Below, piece after piece: positions 25,065 to 38,200 of a stretch of DNA of 64,000 bases. The position numbers and the translations under genes are program-made. The notes beneath the pieces are model-generated. The model was not told the DNA's origin. It worked only from the letters and a program-made list of their open reading frames with translations, and did not search any database. Origin of the DNA: Adiantum capillus-veneris (taxonomy: Eukaryota; Streptophyta; Polypodiopsida; Polypodiales; Pteridaceae); contig CM043953.1 of NCBI GenBank assembly GCA_014529385.2, positions 78,535,338 to 78,599,337 of the forward strand, in the 5' to 3' direction. Position 1 is the first letter of the stretch. Each line of letters starts with the position of its first letter.

Positions 25065-25386
25065 ATTGTCCTGATTCGGGCTACAACCTTGAGGAAAATC
25101 TAGCAAATTATACCAAGGAAATGGCAACACAAAAAAACCAACCATATGAATGTGTGTGTGTATCAGTACCATTAACAGTATAGTTTAGTAGTACCAATAA
25201 GTACCCGTACTAGTACAACAAATACTGCCATTACAAGTCTAGCATTATAGCATTATCAGTATCTTTAGTGTAGAGGGTCATTACAAGTAATAGTATAGTC
25301 CAGTGGTACCAGTCAGTACCAAAGGTATCCCAGGCCAACAGTTCTAGCAATTTATATCAGAGAGATGGAAACACACAATAGTCAAC

Positions 25387-25430
<44 letters not shown>

Positions 25431-25573
25431 AGTACCAATATATACATTACCAGTACAATTAGTCAGTACCAATGTTAGTATAGTAGTATAGCAGTATCAG
25501 TATCAATAGTGTCTAGTGTCACTAGTAGTACTAGTATAGTCAAGTAAAGTGGCAACATGTAAAACCAACATAT

Positions 25574-25661
<88 letters not shown>

Positions 25662-27098
25662 CAATATTAGTACCAGTATAGTCCAATAGTACCATTAAGT
25701 ATCAGCAATAGTACAACCAATACTATCATAACAAGTATAGCAATATAGTAGTATCAGTATCTGTAGTGTATAGTGCCATTACTAGTGCCTCTATAGTACA
25801 GTCATACAAGTCAACACCAACGTTACCCCAGGCCAACGGTTCTAGTGAATTATACTAGGTAAATAGAGACACGCAATAACCATCCATATGTGTGTATATA
25901 CCAGTACTAGTATATACAGTACCAGTACCAATCATCACCAGTACGTGTATAGTAGTATAGCAATATCAGCATCAATATTGTATAGTGCCATTACCAGTGC
26001 CAATGTAGTCCAGTAGTACCAAAGGTATCTTAGGCCAACCTTTTTAACAAATTGTACCAGGGAAATGATAACAGGAAAAACCCAGCCATGTGTGTGTACT
26101 AGTACTAGTATAGGTGTAGTTCAGTAGTATCAATACGTACCAATACCAATACCTCAATCCAATAATCCCATCAAATTTATACCAGGGAACTAGCAACATG
26201 CTATAATCAGCCATGTGTGTGTGTGTGTGTGTGTGTGATTTCTACTCAAGTCGGATCCATAACTCATTTTCAATCATGTATTAACTATTTTTATCCTTTT
26301 GTGCATTGTGAAGAATCTATATATACACCTCTCAGTAAATTCCATGAATTATACTAGGTGAATGGAGACACACAATAATCATCCATGTGTGTGTGTGTGT
26401 GTGTGTACCAGTACCAATATATATAATACCAATACCAGTACCTAGTACGAGCATAACAATATAGCAGTATCAGCATGTGCCATTACCAGTACCAGTACGA
26501 GTATAGCAGTAACAGCATCAGTATTATATAGTGCCATTACCAATGCCAGTGTAATCTAGTAGTACCAAAGGTATCTTAGGCCAACCTTTCCAGTATCTTA
26601 TACCAAGGAAATGGTAACATGCAAAACCGAGCCATGTGTGTGTACCAGTACCAGTATCAGTGTAGTCCAATAATATCAGTACGTACCAGTACCAGTACCA
26701 GTGTTGTCTAGTAGTATCAGTATGTACCAGTACCTCAGGCCAACAATCCCAAAAGAATTTATACCAGGGAACTAGCAACACGCTATAATCAACCATGTAT
26801 GTGTGTGTGATTTCTACTCAAGTAGGATCCATAATTGATTTTTAGTCATGTATTAACTATTTCTATCCTTTTGTGCATTGTGGAGAATCTATATGTACAC
26901 CTCTCAGTAAATTCCGTGAATTATACTAGGTAAATGGAGACACGCAATAATCGGCCATGTGTGTGTGTACAGTACCATATATATAATACCAATACCAGTC
27001 AATATTAATACAAGTATAACAATATAGCAGTATTAGCATCATTAGGTTACAATGCCTTTACCAGTACTAGTGTAGTCCAGTAGTACTTATTCAGTACC
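25065..27098 (+). repeat. Minisatellite array with GT-rich higher-order units, left part
   Basis: Built from short variants of ACCAGTACCAGTA and AGTATAGTCCAGTAGTACC alternating with a recurring block (AGGCCAAC, then AATTATACCAGG-AAATGG, then CAACCATGTGTGTGTG). A larger block holding GTATTAACTATTTTTATCC and TCTCAGTAAATTCC recurs near 26,219, 26,803 and, beyond an insertion, 32,262, giving a higher-order period of about 570-630 bp. The array resumes at 31,934 beyond the inserted LTR element. No coding content. Confidence 0.85.
25390..25659. repeat. (GT)n microsatellites inside the minisatellite
   Basis: Pure GT tracts at 25,390-25,427 and 25,575-25,659, with shorter ones near 26,214, 26,386 and 26,634, always at the same place in the repeat unit after CAACCATG or CAGCCATG. 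Length varies from about 10 to 85 bp between units. Confidence 0.95.
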
Positions 27099-27241
27099 TG
27101 TAAGACATAGGGAACTGGAACATGCTCATCACCACCCAACCATGCCCTATATGGGCCCTTGGTCTGCTAAATATAGGGACCCCCTTGACTGCATGTCTGT
27201 CCTGGCTCTTGGCCGTGCCTAGTCCTACCCTTGGCATGACA
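27099..27241 (-). repeat. 3' LTR of the 4.8-kb element
   Basis: Matches the other copy along its full 143 bp with about a dozen differences, including CCCTATATGGGC versus CCCTATATAGGC at the TATA-like site. Next to it, in sense orientation, is the purine tract AAGGGGTGGATAA. Confidence 0.85.
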
Positions 27242-29436
27242 TTATCCACCCCTTGGAGAAGCGTTTTTGTCCTCAAAACAAGAGTGATGATACACTAGTA
27301 TTTTCTATAGTGGCATCCTTCATGGATCCATCTGTTTGGTTGACCAGAACACGGTTTAGCAGAGGTTCAATGAAACCAAGAGTAACATCTTGATTTTTCA
27401 CATTGTTGTCCATTTGCAACCATCTTGTGTTATCGATTCCTATCCAATCATAGTGTGTAGACTCCATTTAGAACACACATGAGTATGCAAAACGAGTTAT
27501 CACACAAAGATGTACCCTACAAAGTACCTCTTTTCACTTTCCATGAAAGTAACTTGCTAACATAACTCATCAGCCAAGTTTAAGTCCTTGACTTGTTTTC
27601 CAATTTCAGCAGTAAACAGCCCCACCATAACTAGTGTTCAAGGTTGAGGACTTGATTTATACATGAAGAGACTACACCTAGTCGCAAACATGCTTTACTT
27701 ATGGTAAGAAAACTCCAAGTAGAGCAATCATTTGGTGCTAACGTACGCACTTTGCATATCCTTTAGCCCAAGATTACGCTTTGTAATCTGCCTATCCCCT
27801 TGGATAACTGACAGTATTGAGGTGTGTTTCCCCCATGGTTTATAGACAATTTTCCCAGATGACTGGTAAATGGGCATCACAATATTGTATAACATTGCTG
27901 AGGAATCAACAATGTCCGGAATAACCATCGTGGTTAATTTGAAAAATCCACAAACACCCAAACCGAGCCATGACCTCTATTGGTGATTAGTAGACCCAAA
28001 AGTAATCTCATAGAGATATTGCACATAGAGTGCAAAATGCTTCATAAGCCACTAATGTTTATGAATATGCATGCCGCTCGAAATCAGCCTTTGCTACCAC
28101 TAGGGCCCGTAACACCTAGTGTGCATGCATTTAGCAAAAAACAAATTTGAACCTGTATATCCATGATCATCCTTGCCCATACTTAGGGCGAATGTGATGT
28201 GCGTAGCACATAGTAAAGAGGAATGTAAATAGTTCTGAAAAGAAACTAAAGACTTTCAGTGGCAATCATTTTCAAGCCTTGCTGAAATGTTTGAACCATA
28301 ATAGAAGGTGAAACACTAATCACTTCTAGGGACAAACAATGAAAACTTTTGATCAACAACTCATAGCCTTGCTATATGCATAAACAACCATCCAATAATG
28401 TTTTGTAGCAGCACTTGTATCTTAACAAGTCATTCTGAGTATTCGACAATTTTCGGCCACTGAAATTGTTCTTGACACGTCGGGCTGAAAACGGTCTATA
28501 GAACGGACTTGATCAGCACCTAGGGACATCATCGCAACACATAATGGAAGTAGCGGCGCCAGTGTCAGTCCTAGAGACTCATATTCTCCACATCTGGAAT
28601 ATATCTCAACTAAGGATGTCTAAAAAAAGAGCATCCTTCAGGTACGAGATGTACTAATGTGTGGAGGTAACTGCAAACACGATGCGACATGCGTGAGAGG
28701 GACCCTCATGAATCTTGCTCCACACTGGCTAAACCGAACTCCTTGAATTTTTAGACCATGTTGTATCCCATGTGACAACATGTGCCAAATAAAACCCTAC
28801 AAGTGGGTCCATAACTGCATAATGCAAAAACTTGTCTTTGACACTACAGCCCAAATTGCGTGGCTCCTACATGACCTTGTCATCTTTCTGAATAGCAGAA
28901 ATGGATGAAATCATTCAAGCTTATTCATCCAACTTGAAAAATTCAAGCAAAGAATATGCAAAGCTGGAAATAAACCAAATCATATGCAAACCAAGAGGGT
29001 GAACATAGTGTTCAATGACCTGTAGTCAAAGGCACCTGTCGAAATTTCCCGCCAGCAAAGGCCTGGGAGCACTAATTTGAAAATTAGTAATATTTCACAT
29101 GTAATTGTGGGTGTCGCCTTTGCAATTCATACCCCTTGGTTAAAGCAACATTGTCAAACCCCTTGATTAAATGTTGCATGAAAACTGCTCAACGAGCAGT
29201 TGTGGCCCTTGGTCCTTGTCTGTGACCCCCCTTGGGTTTGCTCGTGGCAGGTGTGGAGTACGAAAATAATGTCCCAAAAATCACTAATGGCAAGACTCTT
29301 TCTTGTCCATTTACAAACAGATGGCTCTTAGCCATACCCAAATAGGTGGTAAGTGATGGCTCTTAGCCCTTCCTATTGGCTCGTAGCCCTTCCTGTTATC
29401 GTATTATCTAGTTTCACCTTTCCCGCATAGAAGTTG

Positions 29437-29563
<127 letters not shown>

Positions 29564-31665
29564 CTTGGCTGAGGAAACCCCTTATTCTAATGTGTTGTAT
29601 GTCCCTTGAATATACGCCAGTGCAGACCATGTCTGTGTCATAGCTTAACCGATAAGCGTACAACAGTGTACATGTACCACGGCCTCGTAGAGAGAGGTAC
29701 CATAAGTCACATCTTGACCCATCTACCTTGGATGTGAGCGTGATTGTATCAGGGTGACTTAAATACGGCACTTTGCCTGTGAATAAGCATACAAAATGTT
29801 TGAAGATCTCAGTCACTTACCTTGCCCTTGACAGAGTAGTTACTGTTATAGCGGAAGCGTACGCTGAAATGGAATTATGTCAATTTCATTGGCATGCCAT
29901 GCACGCAGAGTTGTAAGCCCTTGGTGACATTGACGATTCGACAGATTGAGCCAAGACCAGAAGTGCCTTGCACAATCGAGCATGGATACATCACAATGCT
30001 CCATTGTCTGACAAAATCTACAGACATCTTAACAAGCTTCCCTAAGTTCGTATGCTATTAGCATATTCCAAACTTTGGAAATCACTATGCCAAATTTCAA
30101 AGGGGAAGCCTTGCTTCACATAAGTACTCATGGAGTTCTGGTGCTTATAGCTACACATACTCTTGCTCATAGACAAATTTCATAGCAAAAGAAAGTCGAC
30201 CTTGTCGAGCATTTACTGATAATTGACCTTGTTGAATTGGCCCCATGTACTGGAAAGTAGAAAAACTTGCAAAATATGTAGTATGTACCTGCTTGGCTAG
30301 ATTACATTGTCCTTGATATATATGTAGATATTGTCCTTGACATATATGTAGATATGGATCCCTGCTTCTACAATCATTGCTTCCCCCCTCCAAGACGTAT
30401 CAAGAGATGTTAGGTAACAAGATCGATGGACAATAAGTGCATGGAGCCATGCTCCTCCTCATTGCATGGCCAAAACTAACAACAAGTACTGAGGACCATT
30501 TTTCATTAATGCTAGAGGAGTTGTCGAGGAGGCTCCATTGTGAAAACATGATGGAAGCACCATCATGCAGCTTATGAGGGTGGTATACATAAAATAATTC
30601 CCACCAATTTGTGGCTTTGTCGAGCAAAATGCCGTACCCAAGGCATAAAAACATTTACCTTAATGGAAAAAACAAAGCGTAAACGAAAAAAATTAGTCGG
30701 CCATGCCAACATCTGTACCGTACTGATTGCAGGCCTGGCCTGTACTTTCCTGAGCGCAATTGGATGATAGTACCAATTGGTAGAAACCTCGCGATCGTTT
30801 TGAATAAGATCACATGTCTAAGCATGTCACCATAAGTGTCGACATTGTAGTCCGAGTTTGGGTACTATTGTCTTCATTAACCATTCATGCATGTTTTGCC
30901 TAAAAACTTTAGTCAAATGCAAAATTTGTAAACCTTATTGAGATGCGTACCTCCCTTCCATGTCAAATTTATGCAGTGGCATTTGGACGAATCTTCCAAT
31001 CCTATGACAAGCTAATCGCTTTCATGATCGATGTACTTTGCATGCCTTGCATGTTTCTTGCCTCTTGCGGAGTGTTGTGGGAAAGGCGTCAGCGCGTCTA
31101 CTGCCTTGCATTCGAGAAATCTGCTGCAATCAAAATTTACGAGTAGAAAATCGTGCCTTGGTTGGTATGTGTTATGCCTTGAGGGCTATGCATGTGGCTA
31201 TGATTACCACGCTAGTTGTGCCGTAAAAGCCACTAGGGTAGCCTTAGGGCACCCACTTAATCAACAAACAAAAAATAAAATAAAATAAATCAATTTAAAT
31301 TCGACCTACAACCATGGCGAATTCAAATCTGCAGTGCAGCGAAGGAGACGCAGAAGGGGAAGCGGATCTGCGGTACTAGGATGTTCACGTCATAGTAAAA
31401 AAGGATTGTTCTTTTCAATAAGATCTCGGTGATCGCAGTCTTGCTAGGTTTCATGGACACGATTTCTCCCACTCCCTTTGCCTAAGCAGTGGTTCCCACT
31501 GTCCTTCGACTTGCAAAAAACCTTCATAGGAGGGCTCGTTCCTGCAGCTGAGTACTCTATCGGCCTGTCCTACCCGAGATAGACCTTGTGCATGGTCAAA
31601 GAGACCATCGCGTCCATGCCGAGAGGGAGGGATCAACAGATTGCCAGCTGTCTTCCGTGCTTGAA

Positions 31666-31727
<62 letters not shown>

Positions 31728-31777
31728 GGAGAGAAGGCCATGCTTCTTTCCCTCCTCCATGGCTGCTCCCTCCCTGA

Positions 31778-31789
31778 GCTATGATACTA
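31778..31789 (-). other. Primer binding site of the 4.8-kb element (initiator tRNA-Met type)
   Basis: The sense strand reads TAGTATCATAGC, two mismatches from the usual TGGTATCAGAGC. Confidence 0.6.
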
Positions 31790-31790
31790 G

Positions 31791-31933
31791 TGTAAGATGT
31801 AGGGAATTGGAACATGCTCATCACCACCGAGCCATGCCCTATATAGGCCCTTGGGCTGCTAAATGTAGGGACCCCCTTGACTGCATGTCCGTTCTGGCCC
31901 TTGGCCGTGCCTGGTCCTACCCTTGGCATGACA
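31791..31933 (-). repeat. 5' LTR of the 4.8-kb element
   Basis: 143 bp. The sense strand starts TGTCATGCCAAGG and ends CATCTTACA, with TATATAGG as a likely TATA box. It is followed after one base (C) by the primer site. Confidence 0.85.
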
Positions 31934-32380
<447 letters not shown>

Positions 32381-34811
32381 CTATTGGAAGAGGTTTCCAT
32401 GAGTGTTGATGATTGTAGAGTTTGTGATGTGTACTACGTATTTCGATTGTTATTTGTCAGATGTACCTGTTGTTGTTAAAAACCAATCTTATGTGTTGGC
32501 TTAAGATAGTTTGGGAATAGTCATACACACAAAAAGACTAACAGGGAGGGAAAAACCAACCAGTCGTTCAATTACCTGAGCATGATCAAGCATACATATA
32601 AAACCTGTAGGAAAAAGCCTGAAAAATCATGTGGCAAATGAAATCATGGATGATCAAGAATCCGTACCCGAAATTGTTGTAGGGAATACATCAATTGGGA
32701 AGGAGTTAAGCAGCTACTCAGAGATATAATGGAGTACGTCAGGGAAGGTCGTCAGCTTTGTAACTAAAATCAAATTATTGGAGTGTATGCAACTGGCTTT
32801 GTGTGTGTGTGTGTGTCGGTGTGTGTGTTTGTGTGTGTGTGTGTGTGTAGCAGTTCTAAATCTATATATATACGCAAATGAACACTACCTGTTCACAGAC
32901 CAACAATTCTAGAATAGTACAATGGATTTATACATTAATTTAATTGCAGTTGAAAATAAATTATGTACAAGGTAATGAAGATAACAGAATATATAGCGGG
33001 AAACCGCAATCCCAAAGTCTGGGAAATTTTGCTTCACGTTAAGAGATCCGCCATTTGTTAAGAACGGAATGTTTTAATCAAAGAAGGTAGCCCTCACCTA
33101 CACCCATAGCCACAAGAAAACAATTTGGTAGCACGTGATTGTACGCAGGTGATGCTGGGCATCCCAGTTGTTATCCATGTCACAGTAAAAAAACACACAG
33201 TTCTTAACTTGTATCTTGTTTTTTTTTATAAAAAGTTCCTTGGCTTATTGCCAATCCGATAAGGAAAGTGAAATCCCCATAGAGCAGCTATATAACTGGT
33301 TATTTCTCGATTAACTGTATAAAATTTTCCTTGCCTAACCTTAGTTTTAAGTAGTTTTTTAGGAAAAGAACTACTTCCTTAATCAGATAAGAGAGAACTT
33401 CACTCTATACGCCATCTCGAGCAAGATATCAGATTATTAAGGACAACCCCTCCTTTGTAATTTGAAGTATAGAAAAATCAAACTTATGGACCAGTTCCTA
33501 CTCCAAAAAATATATATGTTTTTAAAAAAACTGAGATATCCCAACAACATCTGATTAATTACCAATTTTCAAACTAGAGCCCCTTCTAGTTATATTCACA
33601 ACCTTTATCAATAATACCTCTTTTTATGTCATGCCTGACATACTTTTGCACGAGCCAGTTATAAACCATATTTCATGCTATAGTATCCTAGACAACTCAG
33701 TCCAAAGATCCAGCCCAGACATCGTCCGAAATAGAATAGAAGTAAGAGTAACCAGTCAAAAAGATCAACTAAAGGGAAATTGATGACATTCTTCATATTA
33801 TCGAGACACTTTTAAACCAATCACCTAGAAACTTTTCGTTCTATATACTGCAAGATAGTAGGCAAAGAAATATATTAGAGAGAGAATACGAAGCGAGCAA
33901 AATGATGTCAAGATTATTTTATTGAATTACACAGGGTCAAACCAGCCATGGCCAGCAGAAATATGTCGATATGCTGAATCAGTGATTAGCCACAAAAACC
34001 TTTCACTAATCTTCCCATCTTGTGATGTAATATGGTAAAAACGAGCGAGTAAAGAAAGCTATTTACTACCATAATAGGGTATGTGATGCCACTTAATACC
34101 TACAGAGTATCAGCCGATATGGCAACACATCTGAAATCAGTTTTCAGTGCATTCAAAGTCTCTTTAGACTATTTCAAAAAATTAGGCACCTGTACTAACA
34201 ACTGAATCAATCTGAGGTCAGTCAATGTACCCAGAGTACTCTGAACTACTAGTATTAAAACTTACCCAGCTATCCAACCATTACAGCTCACTGTTTTGAG
34301 CTTTTTTAATTATTTTTTTGTGAATTTTTGGCTCTATTCAAAGAACTGCGGTATCACATTCACACGTACATTCCTCCTATTAAAAAATTAGCATCATCAA
34401 CCAGATAGACATAGCTTTTCCCTTTAGACATAATGCCGTCCAATACTCAATACAGCCATACATTTAGACATACTCGAGACCTGGCCTTTCTTAGCCGATA
34501 GGGACAAATTTATCACATCCAAAAAAACCGGTTTACAGAACCTGGATGTTGTTCCACAATCCGCTTATTTTACGAAAACCTACATCATTAGTCAAAGAGA
34601 ATCACAACTTCCCATCTGTCCTAAAGCAAACATATACTACCACTCACATCTCACCCCATAAACCAGAAAGAACAATTTTCTAAACAGGGTTTTTTTTATA
34701 AAAAGTCTAATTACTGGTTTTTCAAAGCCTTTCAAAACACTTTCAGCATAGATTCATAGTATCTTTTGACAGTCTCGAGAGCAAGAAAGATTTTTTGTTA
34801 ACCTGTAGATT
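32381..34811. other. Intergenic DNA, no feature recognised
   Basis: AT-rich sequence with a short broken GT tract at 32,801-32,847 and no coding frame beyond chance length. No RNA gene or terminal repeats were seen. Confidence 0.55.
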
Positions 34812-35172
34812 AGGGTAAAGGGGCCAATAAGGAACCACCCCCCAAAAGGAAGATGGCTCCACCCCCAAAAGAGAGACAAAAAAAGGAATATGCTTGGAAT
34901 CTTGCTTAGGTGTCCACATCTGATTTGCTAAAAAGTGTACTACTATTGGGACTTGAGTGTCTCTGTTTTCTAAAAAGCCCTCAGAATTACGCTTTTTCAA
35001 ATAGAGTGTTGAGGCAAAATCAAAAAAATATCAATCTTGATATCATCTAATGCGTCTTTTCATGAGGAATTGAATGCACTCTCCAAATTTCAAATCTGGC
35101 CGGATACGAAAAATCCCCCCCAAAAATACTATTTTTTTCTTACATGGCCTTATATTGGCCCCTTTACCCTAG
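34812..35172. repeat. Short inverted repeat pair, arms of about 22 bp, 315 bp apart
   Basis: TAGGGTAAAGGGGCCAATA near 34,812 is matched by its complement TATTGGCCCCTTTACCCTA near 35,153. Similarity does not extend far outside the arms. It could be the end of a small foldback element or chance in low-complexity DNA. Confidence 0.4.
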
Positions 35173-35298
35173 GAGACGAAGAAGCCTCCACAATCTCCTT
35201 CCCATTCTTTTTTGGCATGTTGAGCACACAGTAGTAAATAGCTTCTAACTCACACAGTTTAGAATGCACACACAGGTGAATACAAAGCACGATGCTAA

Positions 35299-35505
35299 GT
35301 GAGTATGAGTACTCACCTTAAGAGGCTTTTATATTTGTTGATGCCCATCAGAAGAAGATACGCAACAGACTCGGACATGTTACCCACACTCGAGGTTGCC
35401 CATACGGGCCATATTCTCAAGGATTGTCCCCAGCTAAAGATCCGGATGTTCCAGACCATGTCGCACCACATTCGCTGCTGCATTCACCTGCAGACCAAAC
35501 CCTAG
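35299..35505 (+). pseudogene. Fragment resembling a retroelement zinc knuckle
   Basis: A short frame contains EVAHTGHILKDCPQLK, which resembles the second half of a gag zinc knuckle (GH-x3-DCP, as in GHLVNDCP of Element B), but the two leading cysteines are absent. No other gag or pol motif is nearby. Weak. Confidence 0.25.
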
Positions 35506-35911
35506 CACACAGGCAGTAGCGTGCAACAAGAAGCACGAATACTAAATGCAGAGAAGACTTTAAACGCTACACAGTATTCTATTGTGTATACAGCAGAGAT
35601 ATTTTTAAGTTAAATGCAAGGTCAAGTCCCCTTGTCCCAAGTTACACCTTGGCAACCGATAATAAACCGCTCACATGGTCGAAACCCGGTCCATAATCCA
35701 TTACATGTTTATTGTACCTAGCCCAGGTTGATGATACACGACCCGTTATCCATACTACAGAACCCCACAATGAGCTTATGTCATACAGCTATCCACTAGG
35801 GTAAAGTATACATGCCCCGATCTTAACGGTGTGAGTTACTCTACTTAGAGACGACAATTTTAGGTAATCATTTATTATTTCCAATTTTGTCTCGAAGTCA
35901 TAAGGTGGGTC

Positions 35912-35919
35912 TATAAAAG
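35912..35919 (+). promoter_or_regulatory. Possible TATA box upstream of the unknown ORF
   Basis: TATAAAAG in GTCTATAAAAGACAG, about 105 bp before the first ATG of the 171-codon frame. Spacing suits a plant promoter, but it may be chance in AT-rich DNA. Confidence 0.3.
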
Positions 35920-36024
35920 ACAGATGACATTTTTACACAACCAAGTCCATAGTATTAGTATGGAGTAACATTTCCCGAGTTAAAATATCTAGCTTATTTG
36001 CTCCTCGGGTGTATCTATCCTATT

Positions 36025-36540
36025 ATGGCTTACAGTCAAGAACTGGTTTTTGCCATAGCAACAGCTCATCTTCATCAATCAAGTGAATCTACTCGGAGAG
36101 AAACTTTACTCCGTTATGAACTTCATCTATTTCTGCAATTAGGAACCTCTGTTTCCCAAACTAAATGGTGGACATATCAGGACCGAGTGACGCGTGTGAC
36201 CCTTTGGGGTCGCGAGCATTTTAGGAACAATATCAGATTGGCAATGGTAATTGAGGCTCTAGGCCTAGGGCCACAATATTATTACATAAAACATTCACTG
36301 AAGCTAGGTTTTTCTGAGTGGTTATACATGCTAGCCCAGTTCCTACCACCTCATAAGATTTTTTTGTATCATAGTTATGGTCATCCACAAAGAGGATATT
36401 TTAACAGTACACCACGCACCCGGGAGTATGGGGTAGTCTTCGCGACTCGTATCTTACCTTTAGCTGAGCGTCCAAACACATGTTTTTACTGCGACAGCTG
36501 TTTGTGTGATCATGTAATGGGCGGCTTGATAGAGATGTAG
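36025..36540 (+). CDS. Unrecognised ORF, 171 codons
   Basis: The frame is open from a stop upstream of 35,998 to TAG at 36,538; the first ATG gives MAYSQELVFAIATAH. The composition looks protein-like rather than repeat-driven: rich in Leu, Tyr, His and Arg, with aromatic stretches (GPQYYYIKHSLKLGF, FSEWLYMLAQFLPPHK) and a Cys cluster near the C-terminus (CFYCDSCLCDH). No signal peptide or clear membrane span. I recognise no family and see no retroelement motif. A TATA-like site lies about 105 bp upstream. It could be an exon of a host gene, a captured fragment or a domain of an unknown element; a long chance frame cannot be excluded. Confidence 0.4.
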   Translation: MAYSQELVFAIATAHLHQSSESTRRETLLRYELHLFLQLGTSVSQTKWWTYQDRVTRVTLWGREHFRNNIRLAMVIEALGLGPQYYYIKHSLKLGFSEWLYMLAQFLPPHKIFLYHSYGHPQRGYFNSTPRTREYGVVFATRILPLAERPNTCFYCDSCLCDHVMGGLIEM

Positions 36541-36627
36541 ATGAAGGGATCCCAAAATACTTATCAGCACAGCCAGGCTTTTTTTTGTCAAATTTAAGAG
36601 ATGAGTCAAGTGAAAGACCTCATGTAA

Positions 36628-37026
36628 TTTTGTGTGTGTGTGTGTGTGTGTGTGTGAAAAGGTTTGTGTATATGAAACCACGTACCAATATCAGGTGGGT
36701 ACAAAAACATTTGCAGAGAGCTCTCGAGTTTTTGCATAGGAGAAGAGAGAAAAAGTACAATCGTTTTATACTCTCTATATCACATGCACAGCTATCCGGT
36801 GCTTTAATTTTGGTTTGCCAATGTCCATCTACTGCCAAAGTGATACTTAACGTGTACAGGTCATTTGGTGCAATTATCTTTTGTTTGCTAAAAAAACCAT
36901 ATGTTGCAAAATTTACGTGGGACCATATTTGGTGGATTTCTTTATGTATTATGTGGCATTGTTATTCAAGTCCACAACAAAGTTTACATTTAATTTTGTT
37001 TATCCCTTTGAAAGTGTAGAGAGAGA

Positions 37027-37076
<50 letters not shown>

Positions 37077-37132
37077 CGTATACATATATTTTGTGAGAAA
37101 TTTATGAAATCATCAAGACCATTATATTGAGG

Positions 37133-37229
<97 letters not shown>

Positions 37230-37276
37230 TAAAGGAAGTCGGAAAGGTTTTATAACAGACACACACACACACACAG
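36628..37276. repeat. Cluster of dinucleotide microsatellites
   Basis: (TG)n at 36,628-36,656, (GA)n at 37,019-37,073, a second (GA)n at 37,135-37,227 and (AC)n at 37,259-37,276, with little unique DNA between. Confidence 0.95.
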
Positions 37277-37356
37277 AGGGAGGAGGAGAGAGAGAGGGAG
37301 AGAGAGAGGTAGGGGAATCTGGGAATGGTTAAGTCCACACACACACAACAACTAGC

Positions 37357-38200
37357 TATAGTTTTTACTCTCTGTGTGTGTACTTTGTGGGTGTGGGTGT
37401 GGGTGTGGGTGTGTGTGTGGGTGTGTGTGTGTGTGTATGTGTGTGTGAGAGAGAGAACACGATATCAGATTTGCTCTATCGGTCAAGAGAGTGCTATCGC
37501 TGAAGTATGGGGAGTCTACCTCAATAAGCATTAGTAGACACAATGGATTCCTAGTGAAGTTTTCATTGCACGAGACCCGTTACATGTTCATAGCACACCA
37601 TTGCCTGCTGATGTGCAAACTCGGCTACAGCATATCTCTGAAGCCTTGCGTGCTCAAGTGTGTGTATGTGTGTTGATGGTTGGTTGATAAACGTGTATGT
37701 GAAGCATAGTGTGTATACGTGCATGGGGGAAGAAATGCAGTATGATCTACATACCCTGCAGTGCATGTGTATTGCAAGCCATTATGAAGGGCTGAAACAC
37801 CAGGATGTATAGGAAATCCAAGGGCTCTTAGAAGGATTGCCAATATGCATGCATAGCATATATATAGAAAGCGAACACTGTCAGCTCACAGAATGAGAAA
37901 CAGGTCGTGACTAGATAAGGGCCGAAAGGGAAGATAGCATCTATATTAAATAAGCAAGTGTGTGTGTGTGTGGGTGTGGTATATATTTGGCAAAGAGTTG
38001 GTACAACCAAAAATTATAAGTGGTCATCAAATGTTAATAGAAATCATGTGGACTAGCAACATACCAAAAAAAAATTAAGTGGTCATTTACTGAGAGTGGT
38101 GGATGTCACATATGATGTCGGAATATAGTTGTAAGTAGCAAAGATGGTCCCAAGCCGAGCACGGTTATAGAACATTTGAGATAGAGAGAGAGTGAAAGAA
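37357..38200 (+). repeat. Repeat X, copy 2 (longest uninterrupted copy)
   Basis: Runs from AACTAGCTATAGTTTTTAC and a GT-rich tract through AGAGTGCTATCGCTGAAG, the CATTAGTAGACACAATGG core and GTGTGAAGCATAGTGTG to GATGGTCCCAAGCCGAGCAC. All later segments reappear in the same order in the split copy at 39,413/48,241-48,850. No protein frame spans it. Confidence 0.85.

Noticed and set aside
27273-27467. 64-codon minus-strand frame near the 3' end of the 4.8-kb element considered as an integrase or pol gene
   Set aside because: Only a vague resemblance to gypsy pol tails; no catalytic motif, and the frame is short.
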